64,000 bases of DNA from contig NZ_UGOX01000001.1 of NCBI RefSeq assembly GCF_900461555.1, forward strand, positions 1,439,501 to 1,503,500. The letters are read 5' to 3'. The stretch is from Legionella quinlivanii. Its GTDB lineage: Bacteria; Pseudomonadota; Gammaproteobacteria; Legionellales; Legionellaceae. Within the stretch, counting starts at the first letter, position 1. Every line of letters starts with the position of its first letter. The notes under the pieces were generated by a model, which had not been told where the DNA came from, did not search any database, and saw only the letters and a program-made list of their open reading frames with translations. A program made the position numbers and the translations under genes. Positions 54,346 to 62,917 of the stretch are shown piece after piece.

Positions 54346-57045
54346 TTAAATCGAAGGGGTAAAGGATTCAGAATGAGCTTCTTCTTTTTGAGTGAATCCT
54401 GGTGTCAACTGTACTTTTAATTTTGAAAAAGTGTCAATGAAACACTTCATCAAAAGACCGAGTGAATTCAGCGGCTTGGCCACATCAATCTCGCCCGACA
54501 GGTTGTTGAGTAAGAGCGTACTGACAGGACCTGGCAGCGCTCCAATTTCTGGTTCACTATTTAGTTTGGGTAATATATGATTAAATCCCTGTGTCAGATC
54601 GACATTTATTTTAATGGTTGTATTATTTATTATCCATTCCAGTGTTTTCAATGTATGGATGTATATAGGTGCTTTTGTATCACTTAATCCAGAATAGATA
54701 TAAGGAAGCAACTCTTCAATTTTTTCTCGACTAAGCAGGGGTAAAATCACGCTAAAATAATTGACTGCCTGAAAGCGATCATAGTGGAGTTTGCTTTGAG
54801 ATTTTATAATGATCTCGGTAATAATTTGCTCCTGCTGGCTATCATTCAGAAGCGGTAGTAATCGTTTTAGGCAAATGGGTGATTTTAAATCAGTATAACT
54901 CCGCCGTTCTCGTGAGTTTTCCATTATTTTTTGTAATAGATTATGCGCGTCCTCCGCAGAGATTCGTTTTGCAAGCGCCAATAATAAGTCATCCAATTCC
55001 TGAGCTGAATAACTATCTATTATATTAGAGGGGAATAGCCCTGGCTGTTCGAGAATTATCCATTGCCAAACACTCTTATGCAGGATAAATAGCTCCTCAG
55101 AATTTTCTGTGTTCTCTACAGACCAGATTGTCTGTAAATTTTGAGCCATCTTCGTTGGAAGTAATTTAAGTGTTCTCTTGTCAAGTTTGTCTTTAGCGGT
55201 CAGGAGCCAGCGAACTGCACTGGGGACAGATTCCAATTGCCGTTCATCATCAAGAACTCCCATTATTTCTTCGGTTAATCGTGAAACCTCCTGCTCGTCA
55301 AAAGCAGGAAAAAAAGCAGTCAGGCACTCTAAAATCAGGGGTTTATTCATTCGGGTAAAAAAGGTTCCGGATTGCCACAAATTCTGTAGATGATTTTTAA
55401 ATTCAATCTCCTGACCTGTAGACCGTATGCGTTCAGCATATATCTTAACAAAACCAAGAAGTGGTGCCAGGTTAGGATTGTAAGGCTCAAGCCGGGTGCA
55501 AAAATGCTGCGAGAGAAGAACAAAATCCAGCTCATTTAGTCTGGGCGAAAGAGCTATAAACTCGCGAATGGATACGCGGTTTAATGGGTTGGCAGAGATA
55601 ATCCTTTGGTAGAGTTTTCCAGCCATTAAATGAACTGCCTCCTCAGTCATTACTGGAATCAGGTCAATGAGGCAATCACTCGTCTCTAATAATTCAAATT
55701 TATCACAATCCAGTGTAGTCAGAAGGCGAAGAATGAGCTTATTACGGGATTTCTTCTCAATGCCTGAGATATGGCTTGCTATGAAGTTTTTAGCTGATAC
55801 CCGGCATAGCATCCCCTTGTCGAGCAGTACATGGCTTACGGCATGAATCAGGCGCGAAAGAAATCGATGAGGTATATTCGCCTGATTCAATTCCTCCATT
55901 GTTTTAATACGAACATTCATGTCTGTGTTTTTTAAATTGGTTAATATGAAAAGAAATAACTCGTCCTGTTCTGTATCATTGAGCTCGGCTGACCAGCTGA
56001 GCATGCATTGTATTAATTGAGGCGGGCAGGTGATTCTGGATTGCCTCATTTGCTTCAGAAGCCATGAAACGATGGTTTGCCGGACGGAAGCTGACAGCAA
56101 GCCTGAGACACTGCTGAGACTTTGATAAATAGCCGCAGGTAACATTCTCGAGCCCAATAGCGTGTTGCATAACCTCATTTGTTGTTTGGAGGTCATTTTT
56201 AAGGCAAATGATCGCAAACATCCGATGGCATATTCCCGTTTTTTTTCAGATTGCAAAGACAGCCCTTTTATGAGCAGGGGAATAAATGCATGAAGAGATT
56301 TTTCGTCTAGCCTGGGGGCTAAAGCACTCAGATGAAACAACGCGGTTTCATAATCATAGTCAGTGATGTCTTGCAGCGACTGCTTAAATAATTGGCTGAG
56401 TTCTGAGATCTGACCGGGGTTTAAGTAGGAAAAAAGAATGTGGAGATGGTGAAGCTTTTTCGGTTGGAATGCTCCTGCAAACAAGCACTTTTTAAGCTGG
56501 GCAAATAAATTATCATCAATTTCAAGTGTCACATTATGATATGCAGCAAGCACAATCATTCCTAGAAAGCGGTAACGGAAACTGACATAAGCAGAGGAGA
56601 TATGGCGTTTCAGATAGGATACAAGATTATTTTTCATCCACTTTCTTAAAGACTCCGGGGATTGGAAGGCCCATTGTTCGAGAAGCTTTTCCTGTATCCT
56701 AAGTGAGTGGGTATCCTGTCGTGAAAAGAGGGCCAGTTCTGCGGCCATTCGGCTGTTGTGGCTAACGGAGGAATATCTTGCTAATTCATTGAATGGCATA
56801 TGCCACATATAGAGCCTGGCCAAAGCATAGGGGGGTAGTTCAAATAGATTCATGAAGTCAAGTGTTGGAATTCTAATTGGCAAGATAATAGCATATTTGG
56901 GCAATAAAAAACCCTTTCTTGAATTGGTTCCAAGGAAAAGAAGACGATAGAATTGCTCATCATCGTTTAACAATCTGCTGGAGTCTCTGGCCTTGGGCCA
57001 AGCTATTGTGTAATATCCGGAAAAAGAAAATTCCTGGAGTGACAA
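54346..57045 (-). CDS. F-box-like plus HEAT-like repeat protein, candidate Dot/Icm effector
   Basis: This 899-codon frame encodes a protein I cannot name. Residues 65-105 resemble an F-box: LFELPPYALARLYMW, FNELARYSSVSHNSRMAAELALF, with the LP start, spaced leucines and the VS core. The rest (about 120-870) is a regular series of two-helix units, HEAT/ARM-like (LIPVMTEEAVHLMAGKLYQR; VLPLLSREKIEELLPYIYSGL). The tail KEEAHSE has an E-block-like pattern at -12 to -7. Eukaryotic-like F-box proteins are known Legionella effectors that exploit host ubiquitin ligases. The start is unclear: TTG at 57045 lacks a Shine-Dalgarno; the first ATG is at 56853 (residue 65), right at the F-box. Confidence 0.7.
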   Translation of the reverse strand: MSLQEFSFSGYYTIAWPKARDSSRLLNDDEQFYRLLFLGTNSRKGFLLPKYAIILPIRIPTLDFMNLFELPPYALARLYMWHMPFNELARYSSVSHNSRMAAELALFSRQDTHSLRIQEKLLEQWAFQSPESLRKWMKNNLVSYLKRHISSAYVSFRYRFLGMIVLAAYHNVTLEIDDNLFAQLKKCLFAGAFQPKKLHHLHILFSYLNPGQISELSQLFKQSLQDITDYDYETALFHLSALAPRLDEKSLHAFIPLLIKGLSLQSEKKREYAIGCLRSFALKMTSKQQMRLCNTLLGSRMLPAAIYQSLSSVSGLLSASVRQTIVSWLLKQMRQSRITCPPQLIQCMLSWSAELNDTEQDELFLFILTNLKNTDMNVRIKTMEELNQANIPHRFLSRLIHAVSHVLLDKGMLCRVSAKNFIASHISGIEKKSRNKLILRLLTTLDCDKFELLETSDCLIDLIPVMTEEAVHLMAGKLYQRIISANPLNRVSIREFIALSPRLNELDFVLLSQHFCTRLEPYNPNLAPLLGFVKIYAERIRSTGQEIEFKNHLQNLWQSGTFFTRMNKPLILECLTAFFPAFDEQEVSRLTEEIMGVLDDERQLESVPSAVRWLLTAKDKLDKRTLKLLPTKMAQNLQTIWSVENTENSEELFILHKSVWQWIILEQPGLFPSNIIDSYSAQELDDLLLALAKRISAEDAHNLLQKIMENSRERRSYTDLKSPICLKRLLPLLNDSQQEQIITEIIIKSQSKLHYDRFQAVNYFSVILPLLSREKIEELLPYIYSGLSDTKAPIYIHTLKTLEWIINNTTIKINVDLTQGFNHILPKLNSEPEIGALPGPVSTLLLNNLSGEIDVAKPLNSLGLLMKCFIDTFSKLKVQLTPGFTQKEEAHSESFTPSI

Positions 57046-58110
57046 TTGTTTGATTTACGAAAGAAAATTGCTCAAATGCTCATTATGGGCTTTTCTGGCA
57101 CTGAGATAAACGAAAGCCACCCCGTTTACTCATGGCTTGCCAAAGACGGTTTAGGCGGCGTGTTATTGTTTGATTATGATCTCATCCAGAAAAAAGCAGG
57201 TAAAAATCTGCTTCACTTTGAGCAAATCAGAAAACTGACTCAGCAGCTGAAAACCTATTCCAGCCAGTCACTCGCTGGGCAGCAGGGCATGGATTTAATT
57301 ATTGCAGTTGATTATGAGGGAGGCGCTGTTGATCGCTTTAAATCAATTCCTGGCTCAACTCACACGGTCAGTCCGGAACAACTGGTTCAGCTGGATAATG
57401 AGGAACGCAGAAGCATTATAATTAAAATGGCAAAAATGCTTCATCAACTCGGATTTAATTTAAATTTTGCGCCAGTAGTTGATCTGAATATCAATCCTCT
57501 GGAAGGGATAATTGGGCCTTTAGGGCGCTGCTTTTCTGCCAATGCAGAGAAGGTTGATCGTTTTGCCCGGGAATTTATAGAAATCTTTTCAAAATATGGA
57601 ATTCACTGCTGCTATAAGCACTTCCCTGGTCACGGCAGTGCAGCTGCCGATACGCATAAAGGATTTGTCGATGTATCGAATAGTTTTTTAGCCGAAGAGT
57701 TAAAACCTTACCAGCTATTGAAGCAATCCCGCGTTTCGCCGGCTATGATCATGACTGCGCATGTTATTAATCGGCAACTGGATCCTTCCGGTTTACCGGC
57801 GACGCTTTCAAAACCAATTCTCAGCAATTTATTACGTGAACAGTTAGGTTATGAAGGGATTATCATTAGTGACGATTTGCAGATGCATGCGATTAGTCAG
57901 CATTTTAGTCTGGATGAAGCATTGGCTTTAACAATTAATGCAGGTGCAGATATGGTGATTGTGGCCAACCAGCTGGGTACAGTCTCAGCTCCTGAAGTAA
58001 TCGATTGTATTGAGCGCTTGGTCTCGGAAGGTACAATTGCTGCCGCTCGTATCGAGCAGGCTTTTCAACGGATTGTTAATTTAAAACAGAAGCAAATTTG
58101 TCATGCTTAG
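57046..58110 (+). CDS. nagZ: Beta-N-acetylhexosaminidase NagZ
   Basis: NagZ is a cytoplasmic GH3 enzyme of peptidoglycan recycling that removes GlcNAc from anhydromuropeptides. The signature KHFPGHG (191-197) with Asp202 and His204 (ADTH) provides the catalytic Asp-His dyad, and the nucleophile lies in ISDDLQM. At 354 residues it is normal. It begins at a TTG with TGGAG at 6 nt, following an in-frame stop, so no longer start exists. The divergent F-box gene begins next to it. Confidence 0.94.
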   Translation: MFDLRKKIAQMLIMGFSGTEINESHPVYSWLAKDGLGGVLLFDYDLIQKKAGKNLLHFEQIRKLTQQLKTYSSQSLAGQQGMDLIIAVDYEGGAVDRFKSIPGSTHTVSPEQLVQLDNEERRSIIIKMAKMLHQLGFNLNFAPVVDLNINPLEGIIGPLGRCFSANAEKVDRFAREFIEIFSKYGIHCCYKHFPGHGSAAADTHKGFVDVSNSFLAEELKPYQLLKQSRVSPAMIMTAHVINRQLDPSGLPATLSKPILSNLLREQLGYEGIIISDDLQMHAISQHFSLDEALALTINAGADMVIVANQLGTVSAPEVIDCIERLVSEGTIAAARIEQAFQRIVNLKQKQICHA

Positions 58111-58143
58111 TTGATTTGTTTCCCTAATCTGAGAGAAGAGGCT

Positions 58144-58171
58144 TTGTTTTTCAAGTATCTCGTGTTAAAAT
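58144..58171 (+). promoter_or_regulatory. Promoter of the cysteine leader and symporter
   Basis: An extended -10 (TGT then TAAAAT at 58166-58171) lies 16 bp after TTGTTT (58144-58149). The predicted start near 58178 would place the leader ORF within a transcript leader of about 160 nt before the symporter ATG. Confidence 0.55.
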
Positions 58172-58207
58172 GTGCTCTCAATGTATAAAAAATACACAAT
58201 GGTGGGT

Positions 58208-58297
58208 ATGAACGATTTTCAGATAATCAGGAATTATAAGCTTTCTTTCAACACAAGTACTTATTGTTGTCGCTGTTGTTGCTGCCACAGTCTGTAA
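58208..58297 (+). CDS. Poly-cysteine leader peptide upstream of symporter
   Basis: A 29-codon ORF (ATG 58208, TAA 58295-58297) has the stretch CCRCCCC at residues 20-26, six Cys codons in seven (TGT TGT CGC TGT TGT TGC TGC). Two further in-frame ATGs lie at 58199 and 58181. It begins close to a GGTGGG, which would be an unusually near Shine-Dalgarno. It ends 41 nt before the symporter ATG, after a predicted promoter. A run of one amino acid's codons in a short ORF before a transport gene is the hallmark of an attenuation leader that senses charged tRNA, here tRNA-Cys. Expression is not proven, and part of the signal may be simple TGT/TTG sequence bias. Confidence 0.65.
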   Translation: MNDFQIIRNYKLSFNTSTYCCRCCCCHSL

Positions 58298-58306
58298 TTC
58301 CTTTTT
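58229..58306 (+). promoter_or_regulatory. Possible RNA switch within leader
   Basis: AGGAATTA (58229-58236) can pair with TAATTCCT (58295-58302), followed by TTTT. The 5' arm can also join a local hairpin, ATAAT (58223-58227) with ATTAT (58233-58237). The stem embraces the Cys codons, and the leader stop codon lies within the 3' arm. The polarity does not fit a simple terminator-attenuator, so the mechanism (termination or translational) is open. Confidence 0.35.
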
Positions 58307-58338
58307 ATTGTTAATTGTCATTAAAATCAGAGGTTCAC

Positions 58339-59604
58339 ATGCCTTCCACCCCAAAGACTACAAGCAAATTCTGGCTCAGCACTCCCTTTCTTTACACCGT
58401 AATGATTCTTCTCGGAATTTTAAGCGGGTTTTCAGATATTCCGGGATTAAAGCCCTTGGGATTATTTATTGCAGATGTGTTCATTCGTATCTTCAAATGC
58501 ATTAGTCTTCCCATAATTGCATTATCCATTATTGTTACTCTTACTAATTATCGAGCTGACGGCGCAATGAAGAGGGTATGGCAGCGTGCCATGACCTATA
58601 CCTTGATTACTACGGTTATCGCGGCAGCGATCAGTTGCTTATTATATCTTCTGATTCAGCCAGGAATGGCGAGTCTGACTGCTGCTAAAACTGCAGGGCC
58701 AGTGACTCAGCCTTCTTATTTTGAACATATCAGCAGCCTGATCCCCTCGACAATCTTCGAGCCGTTTCTCCAACATCAGGTCATGGGTGTTTTATTACTG
58801 GGGATAGTGACAGGCATTGCCATTCGCTATATTCCTGAGCAAGAGCCGCGTCAAACGATTACAGCCTTTTTCCGGGGCGCACATGGACTTTTCATGGTAA
58901 TTACTGGCTGGGTGATTAAAATCATTCCTCTGGGCTTATATGGTTTTATTACCAGTACTGTGGTTCAGTTGCGCGAAGGGGAATCGATTCGCGGACTTGG
59001 CGGATATTTGTTAATCATAGTGCTGGCCAATTTAATCCAGGGTCTGGTGGTTTTGCCTCTTTGGTTAAAGAGCCAGGGAATAAAACCATTTGCGGCACTT
59101 CGCGGTATGCTGCCGGCACTGTCTGTCGCTTTTTTCTCAAAGTCTTCGGTCGGAACTTTGCCGGTTACGATGGAAACCGCTGAAAAAAATCTGAATGTCA
59201 GACCAGAAGTCAGTCGATTTGTATTGCCGCTTTGCACCAGTCTGAACATGAATGGCTGTGCTGCGTTCATTTTTACTACGGTCATTTATTTAATGCAAAA
59301 CCATGGGATGGAAATATCCTTACCGATGATGGTACTTTGGGTGTTTATTTCAACCATTGCAGCCATCGGTAATGCTGGCGTACCAATGGGTTGTTTTTTT
59401 CTTAGTGCCAGTCTTTTGGCAAGCATGAATGTGCCTATCACGCTGATGTGGCTTATTTTACCCTTCTACAGTCTGATTGATATGCTGGAAACCTCCCTCA
59501 ATGTCTGGTCCGATTCCTGTGTTGCCAAAGTGGTAAATGAAAAATTAGAGGATAATGCCAGCGATTTTGTACCTGAGGGTGTTCCAACTGGTCATTCGAT
59601 CTGA
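58339..59604 (+). CDS. Dicarboxylate/amino-acid:cation symporter (DAACS), possible cyst(e)ine transporter
   Basis: This 421-residue inner-membrane symporter follows the GltPh fold: eight helices with two hairpins, FFSKSSVGTLPV (HP1), LPLCTSLNMNGCA (NMDGT site), IGNAGVPMG (HP2) and DMLETSLNVWSD (last helix). Aligned to GltPh, Asp394 and Asp405 are kept, but Arg397, which holds acidic side chains, is Glu384 here, and NMDGT is NMNGC. This argues against glutamate or aspartate as substrate. With the upstream Cys-rich leader, a role in uptake of cysteine or cystine is a reasonable inference. Start: ATG at 58339 after CAGAGG; a TTG eight codons earlier is less likely. Confidence 0.87.
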   Translation: MPSTPKTTSKFWLSTPFLYTVMILLGILSGFSDIPGLKPLGLFIADVFIRIFKCISLPIIALSIIVTLTNYRADGAMKRVWQRAMTYTLITTVIAAAISCLLYLLIQPGMASLTAAKTAGPVTQPSYFEHISSLIPSTIFEPFLQHQVMGVLLLGIVTGIAIRYIPEQEPRQTITAFFRGAHGLFMVITGWVIKIIPLGLYGFITSTVVQLREGESIRGLGGYLLIIVLANLIQGLVVLPLWLKSQGIKPFAALRGMLPALSVAFFSKSSVGTLPVTMETAEKNLNVRPEVSRFVLPLCTSLNMNGCAAFIFTTVIYLMQNHGMEISLPMMVLWVFISTIAAIGNAGVPMGCFFLSASLLASMNVPITLMWLILPFYSLIDMLETSLNVWSDSCVAKVVNEKLEDNASDFVPEGVPTGHSI

Positions 59605-59625
59605 TCAAATTGGGGCATTGCTGTC

Positions 59626-59709
59626 GTCTTTGCGAACGAAGTGAAGCAATCCAGATCAAGCCTTGAGCAGAGTGACGAGTTGGATTGCTTCCCTGACGCT
59701 CGCAAAGAC
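59626..59709. repeat. Palindromic intergenic repeat, family A, copy 5
   Basis: GTCTTTGCGAACGAAGTGAA to CGCTCGCAAAGAC with a divergent middle. It lies between the convergent symporter and dapE genes. Confidence 0.88.
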
Positions 59710-59773
59710 GGTTTTTTGCAGCGCAGACGGGAATCTATTTCAAAATGACAGAAGGACTTCAAGGAGAAATAAG

Positions 59774-60904
59774 CTATTTTAACAACTGCTCACAAATCCC
59801 ATAATAAATATCACAGAGTTTTTCCAAATCCTGCAAACTAACACACTCATTAATCTGATGAATTGTGGCATTAACCGGCCCCAGTTCGATAACCTCCACT
59901 CCATAAGGCGCGATAAAACGCCCATCCGAGGTGCCGCCTGTGGTCGATAGGTCAGGAGAATACCCGGTTACTTTTTTAATCACCTGAATTGTGGTTTCCA
60001 GCAGTTTTCCCTGATCGGTGAGAAAAGGCTCTCCATTGATACGCCACTTAATTTCCGGATTTAAATGGTGGGAGTGGAATATATCCATCACTTGCTGCTC
60101 CAACCCCAAGGCAGTTTGTTCGGTAGAGTAACGGAAATTAAATTGCATAAACAAATTGCCAGGAATAATATTCGAAGCAATTCCGCCGGACTGAATATTG
60201 GTGATCTGAAAGGAAGTGGGAGGAAAGTACTCATTGCCTTTATCCCATTCTTTTAAGACTAGTTCTGTCAATGCAGGGCTTAGTTTGTGAATAGGATTTT
60301 CTGCAAGATGAGGATAGGCTACATGTCCCTGTTTGCCATTGAAGGTCAGATTTCCAGAAAGAGAGCCTCGGCGGCCAATTTTAATCACATCTCCAATGCG
60401 CTCTGTGCTGGATGGTTCCCCGACTATGCAATAGTCTATCTTAATCCCGCTCTTAACGATTTCCTCCATAACATGGGGTGTTCCAAGCTGGAACAAGTCG
60501 CCTTCTTCCCCACTGGTAATTAAAAACCCAAGACTGCCGGGAAATGATGGGTGTTTGTCAATGAAACGCTTGGCAGCAAGCAGCATAGCCGCCAAACTTC
60601 CTTTCATATCCGCAGTGCCGCGTCCATAAAGCTCATCGCCAACGAGCGTTAGTTTGAAAGGAGGCGTCTTCCATTGATCGCTATTCCCAATAGGAACCAC
60701 ATCGGTATGTCCAGCGAAAACCAGAAGTGGGGAGGAAACGCCGTAACGGGCAAAAAAATTATTGACCGGGTTATTATTGAAGGGATGGCAGGTGAATCCC
60801 AAATGGCTTAGAAAATTAAGCATGGATTCCTGACAGCCGGCATCAAACGGAGTAATTGATTCACGTTCAATCAAATCTGCAAGAATTTCATAAAGCGAAT
60901 TCAT
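59774..60904 (-). CDS. dapE: Succinyl-diaminopimelate desuccinylase DapE
   Basis: DapE is the zinc enzyme that removes succinate from N-succinyl-LL-diaminopimelate in lysine and peptidoglycan synthesis. The 376-residue M20-family protein has FAGHTDVVP, GRGTADMKGSLA and TSGEEGD with metal-binding residues, and STTGGTSDGRF near the C-terminus. Its ATG overlaps the dapD stop by one base. Confidence 0.96.
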   Translation of the reverse strand: MNSLYEILADLIERESITPFDAGCQESMLNFLSHLGFTCHPFNNNPVNNFFARYGVSSPLLVFAGHTDVVPIGNSDQWKTPPFKLTLVGDELYGRGTADMKGSLAAMLLAAKRFIDKHPSFPGSLGFLITSGEEGDLFQLGTPHVMEEIVKSGIKIDYCIVGEPSSTERIGDVIKIGRRGSLSGNLTFNGKQGHVAYPHLAENPIHKLSPALTELVLKEWDKGNEYFPPTSFQITNIQSGGIASNIIPGNLFMQFNFRYSTEQTALGLEQQVMDIFHSHHLNPEIKWRINGEPFLTDQGKLLETTIQVIKKVTGYSPDLSTTGGTSDGRFIAPYGVEVIELGPVNATIHQINECVSLQDLEKLCDIYYGICEQLLK

Positions 60905-61725
60905 CAGAGATCTCGAAGCAATTCATTAACACTGACTTTTGAGCGGGTTTTTTCGTCGACTTGTTTGACGATAACCGCACAATAAAGGCTGTGACTGCCA
61001 TCTTCACTGGGTAGATTACCCGAAACTACAACAGAACCGGCCGGAATGCGTCCATAAGTTATCGTGCCTGTCATCCGGTTGTAAATTCTCGTGCTCTGAC
61101 CCAGATAGACACCCATCGATATGACTGAGCCGCGCTCGACAATGACCCCTTCCACGACTTCAGAACGTGCTCCGATGAAACAATCATCCTCGATGATCGT
61201 CGGATTGGCTTGCAAGGGTTCAAGAACGCCGCCTATACCAGCTCCTCCGGATAAATGAACATTTTTACCAATTTGCGCACAAGAGCCAACTGTAGCCCAG
61301 GTATCAATCATTGTACCTTCATCGATATAGGCTCCGATGTTGACATAGGAGGGCATCAGGATAGTATTTTTACCGATAAAAGCGCCTTGACGAACCATTG
61401 CATGAGGAACTACTCGCACACCTGTATTTTTAAAATCCTGGTCACTGTAATGAGTAAATTTTAATGGCATTTTGTCATAAAATTGGCAAAATCCTGCATC
61501 AATCGCTTGATTATCATATAACTTAAAGGACAGTAAAACCGCTTTTTTTATCCATTGATGAACAATCCACTCCGAGCCGGATTTTTCTGCAACACGCAAT
61601 TGTCCGGTATCAAGACCATTAAATACTTCATTAACTGCTTCGATAATATTACGGGGGGCAGTTTGGGAGGATAATGTATGGCGTTGCTCAAAAGCCTCTT
61701 CAATCGTCTGTTGCAGTGAGTTCAT
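60904..61725 (-). CDS. dapD: Tetrahydrodipicolinate N-succinyltransferase DapD
   Basis: DapD transfers succinate from succinyl-CoA to tetrahydrodipicolinate, the step before DapC and DapE. The 273-residue protein is a left-handed beta-helix acyltransferase with hexapeptide repeats ([25 protein letters not shown]) and [11 protein letters not shown]. It forms an operon with dapE. It diverges from the epimerase gene. Confidence 0.97.
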   Translation of the reverse strand: MNSLQQTIEEAFEQRHTLSSQTAPRNIIEAVNEVFNGLDTGQLRVAEKSGSEWIVHQWIKKAVLLSFKLYDNQAIDAGFCQFYDKMPLKFTHYSDQDFKNTGVRVVPHAMVRQGAFIGKNTILMPSYVNIGAYIDEGTMIDTWATVGSCAQIGKNVHLSGGAGIGGVLEPLQANPTIIEDDCFIGARSEVVEGVIVERGSVISMGVYLGQSTRIYNRMTGTITYGRIPAGSVVVSGNLPSEDGSHSLYCAVIVKQVDEKTRSKVSVNELLRDL

Positions 61726-61909
61726 CGCATTGATCTCTTATCTGATTTTTATTGTAGAGTATCCACGCGCGCATTTTTTTTCAAGGGACTTTTTCTGCAC
61801 GTATTACCGAGCCTGGCAAAGCAGCTCGCAGATAATGAAATTTTCTTCGCAGGCTTACAGTCCGGCCGGGCTTGAGAGTATACTGTCATTTTTTATATAT
61901 GGATTGAAT

Positions 61910-62917
61910 GTGCGTATTTTAATAACAGGAGTTGCCGGGTTTATTGGTTTTCATTTGGCCAAGTATCGTCTGGAAAAGGGAGATACGATTATTGGTCTTG
62001 ATAATCTGAATGATTATTACGATGTCCGCCTCAAATTGGCCCGACTGGAGCTTTTGCAAAAATATCCCCGCTTCAGTTTCCATAAAGAAGACCTCCGTGA
62101 TGCGGGTGCTGTGGAACGGGTATTTAAAATGAGTCAGCCGCAAAGGGTAGTCAACCTTGCGGCACAGGCAGGAGTACGTTATTCACTGACCAATCCTCTT
62201 CTCTACGCGCAATCGAATATGATTGGATTTACCAATATTATCGAAGCATGCCGGCAGGGGGCTGTGGAGCATCTGGTGTATGCCTCAACGAGTTCAGTGT
62301 ATGGGGCAAATTTGTCGCAACCCTATAATGAAGAGGATTCTGCCAATCATCCTTTGACCATCTATGCAGCCAGTAAAAAAGCCAATGAGTTAATAGCCCA
62401 TTCCTATTCGCATTTATTTAATTTGCCGACCACCGGTTTACGGTTTTTCACCGTATACGGGCCCTGGGGAAGACCCGATATGGCTTTTTTCTCATTTACT
62501 CGTGATATTCTCGCCGGCAAAGCGATAAATATCTACAATAATGGCCAATTACAGCGTGATTTTACCTATATTGACGACATTATAGAGGGTGTATCCCGAG
62601 CTGTTGATCATGTGGCCAGGCCCAATCCCGAATGGTCTGGCCTTTCCCCTGATCCGTCAAGCAGTGCGGCCCCGTACAGAATTTATAATATTGGCTGCGG
62701 TAATCCAGTCAATTTGATGGATTATGTGGAAGCACTGGAAGTTGCTTTACAGAAAAAAGCGATTAAAAATTTTCTGCCTATGCAACCAGGTGATGTCGTT
62801 TCCACTAATGCAGACACCACCCGCCTGGAATCCGAGCTGGCTTATAAACCCTCCATCAATTATCAGGAGGGGATCCGCCGATTCGTTGACTGGTATTTAC
62901 ATTTCTATCAGGGTTAA
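61910..62917 (+). CDS. UDP-glucuronate 4-epimerase-like nucleotide-sugar epimerase
   Basis: An extended SDR of 335 residues with the NAD motif GVAGFIGFH (about 7-15), YAASKKANE (Tyr and Lys of the active site) and FFTVYGPWGRPDMA. The pattern, including NDYYDVRLK early on, is that of UDP-glucuronate 4-epimerases, which make UDP-galacturonate for surface polysaccharide. The GTG at 61910 gives the exact family length; the frame extends 60 codons upstream without similarity. Its end overlaps the convergent acyltransferase gene by 62 nt. Confidence 0.88.
   Translation: MRILITGVAGFIGFHLAKYRLEKGDTIIGLDNLNDYYDVRLKLARLELLQKYPRFSFHKEDLRDAGAVERVFKMSQPQRVVNLAAQAGVRYSLTNPLLYAQSNMIGFTNIIEACRQGAVEHLVYASTSSVYGANLSQPYNEEDSANHPLTIYAASKKANELIAHSYSHLFNLPTTGLRFFTVYGPWGRPDMAFFSFTRDILAGKAINIYNNGQLQRDFTYIDDIIEGVSRAVDHVARPNPEWSGLSPDPSSSAAPYRIYNIGCGNPVNLMDYVEALEVALQKKAIKNFLPMQPGDVVSTNADTTRLESELAYKPSINYQEGIRRFVDWYLHFYQG

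Noticed and set aside
58229-58306. Classical terminator-attenuator in the Cys leader
   Set aside because: The stem's 3' arm includes the leader stop codon, so a ribosome finishing translation would block the terminator, opposite to the expected logic; kept only as a possible RNA switch.
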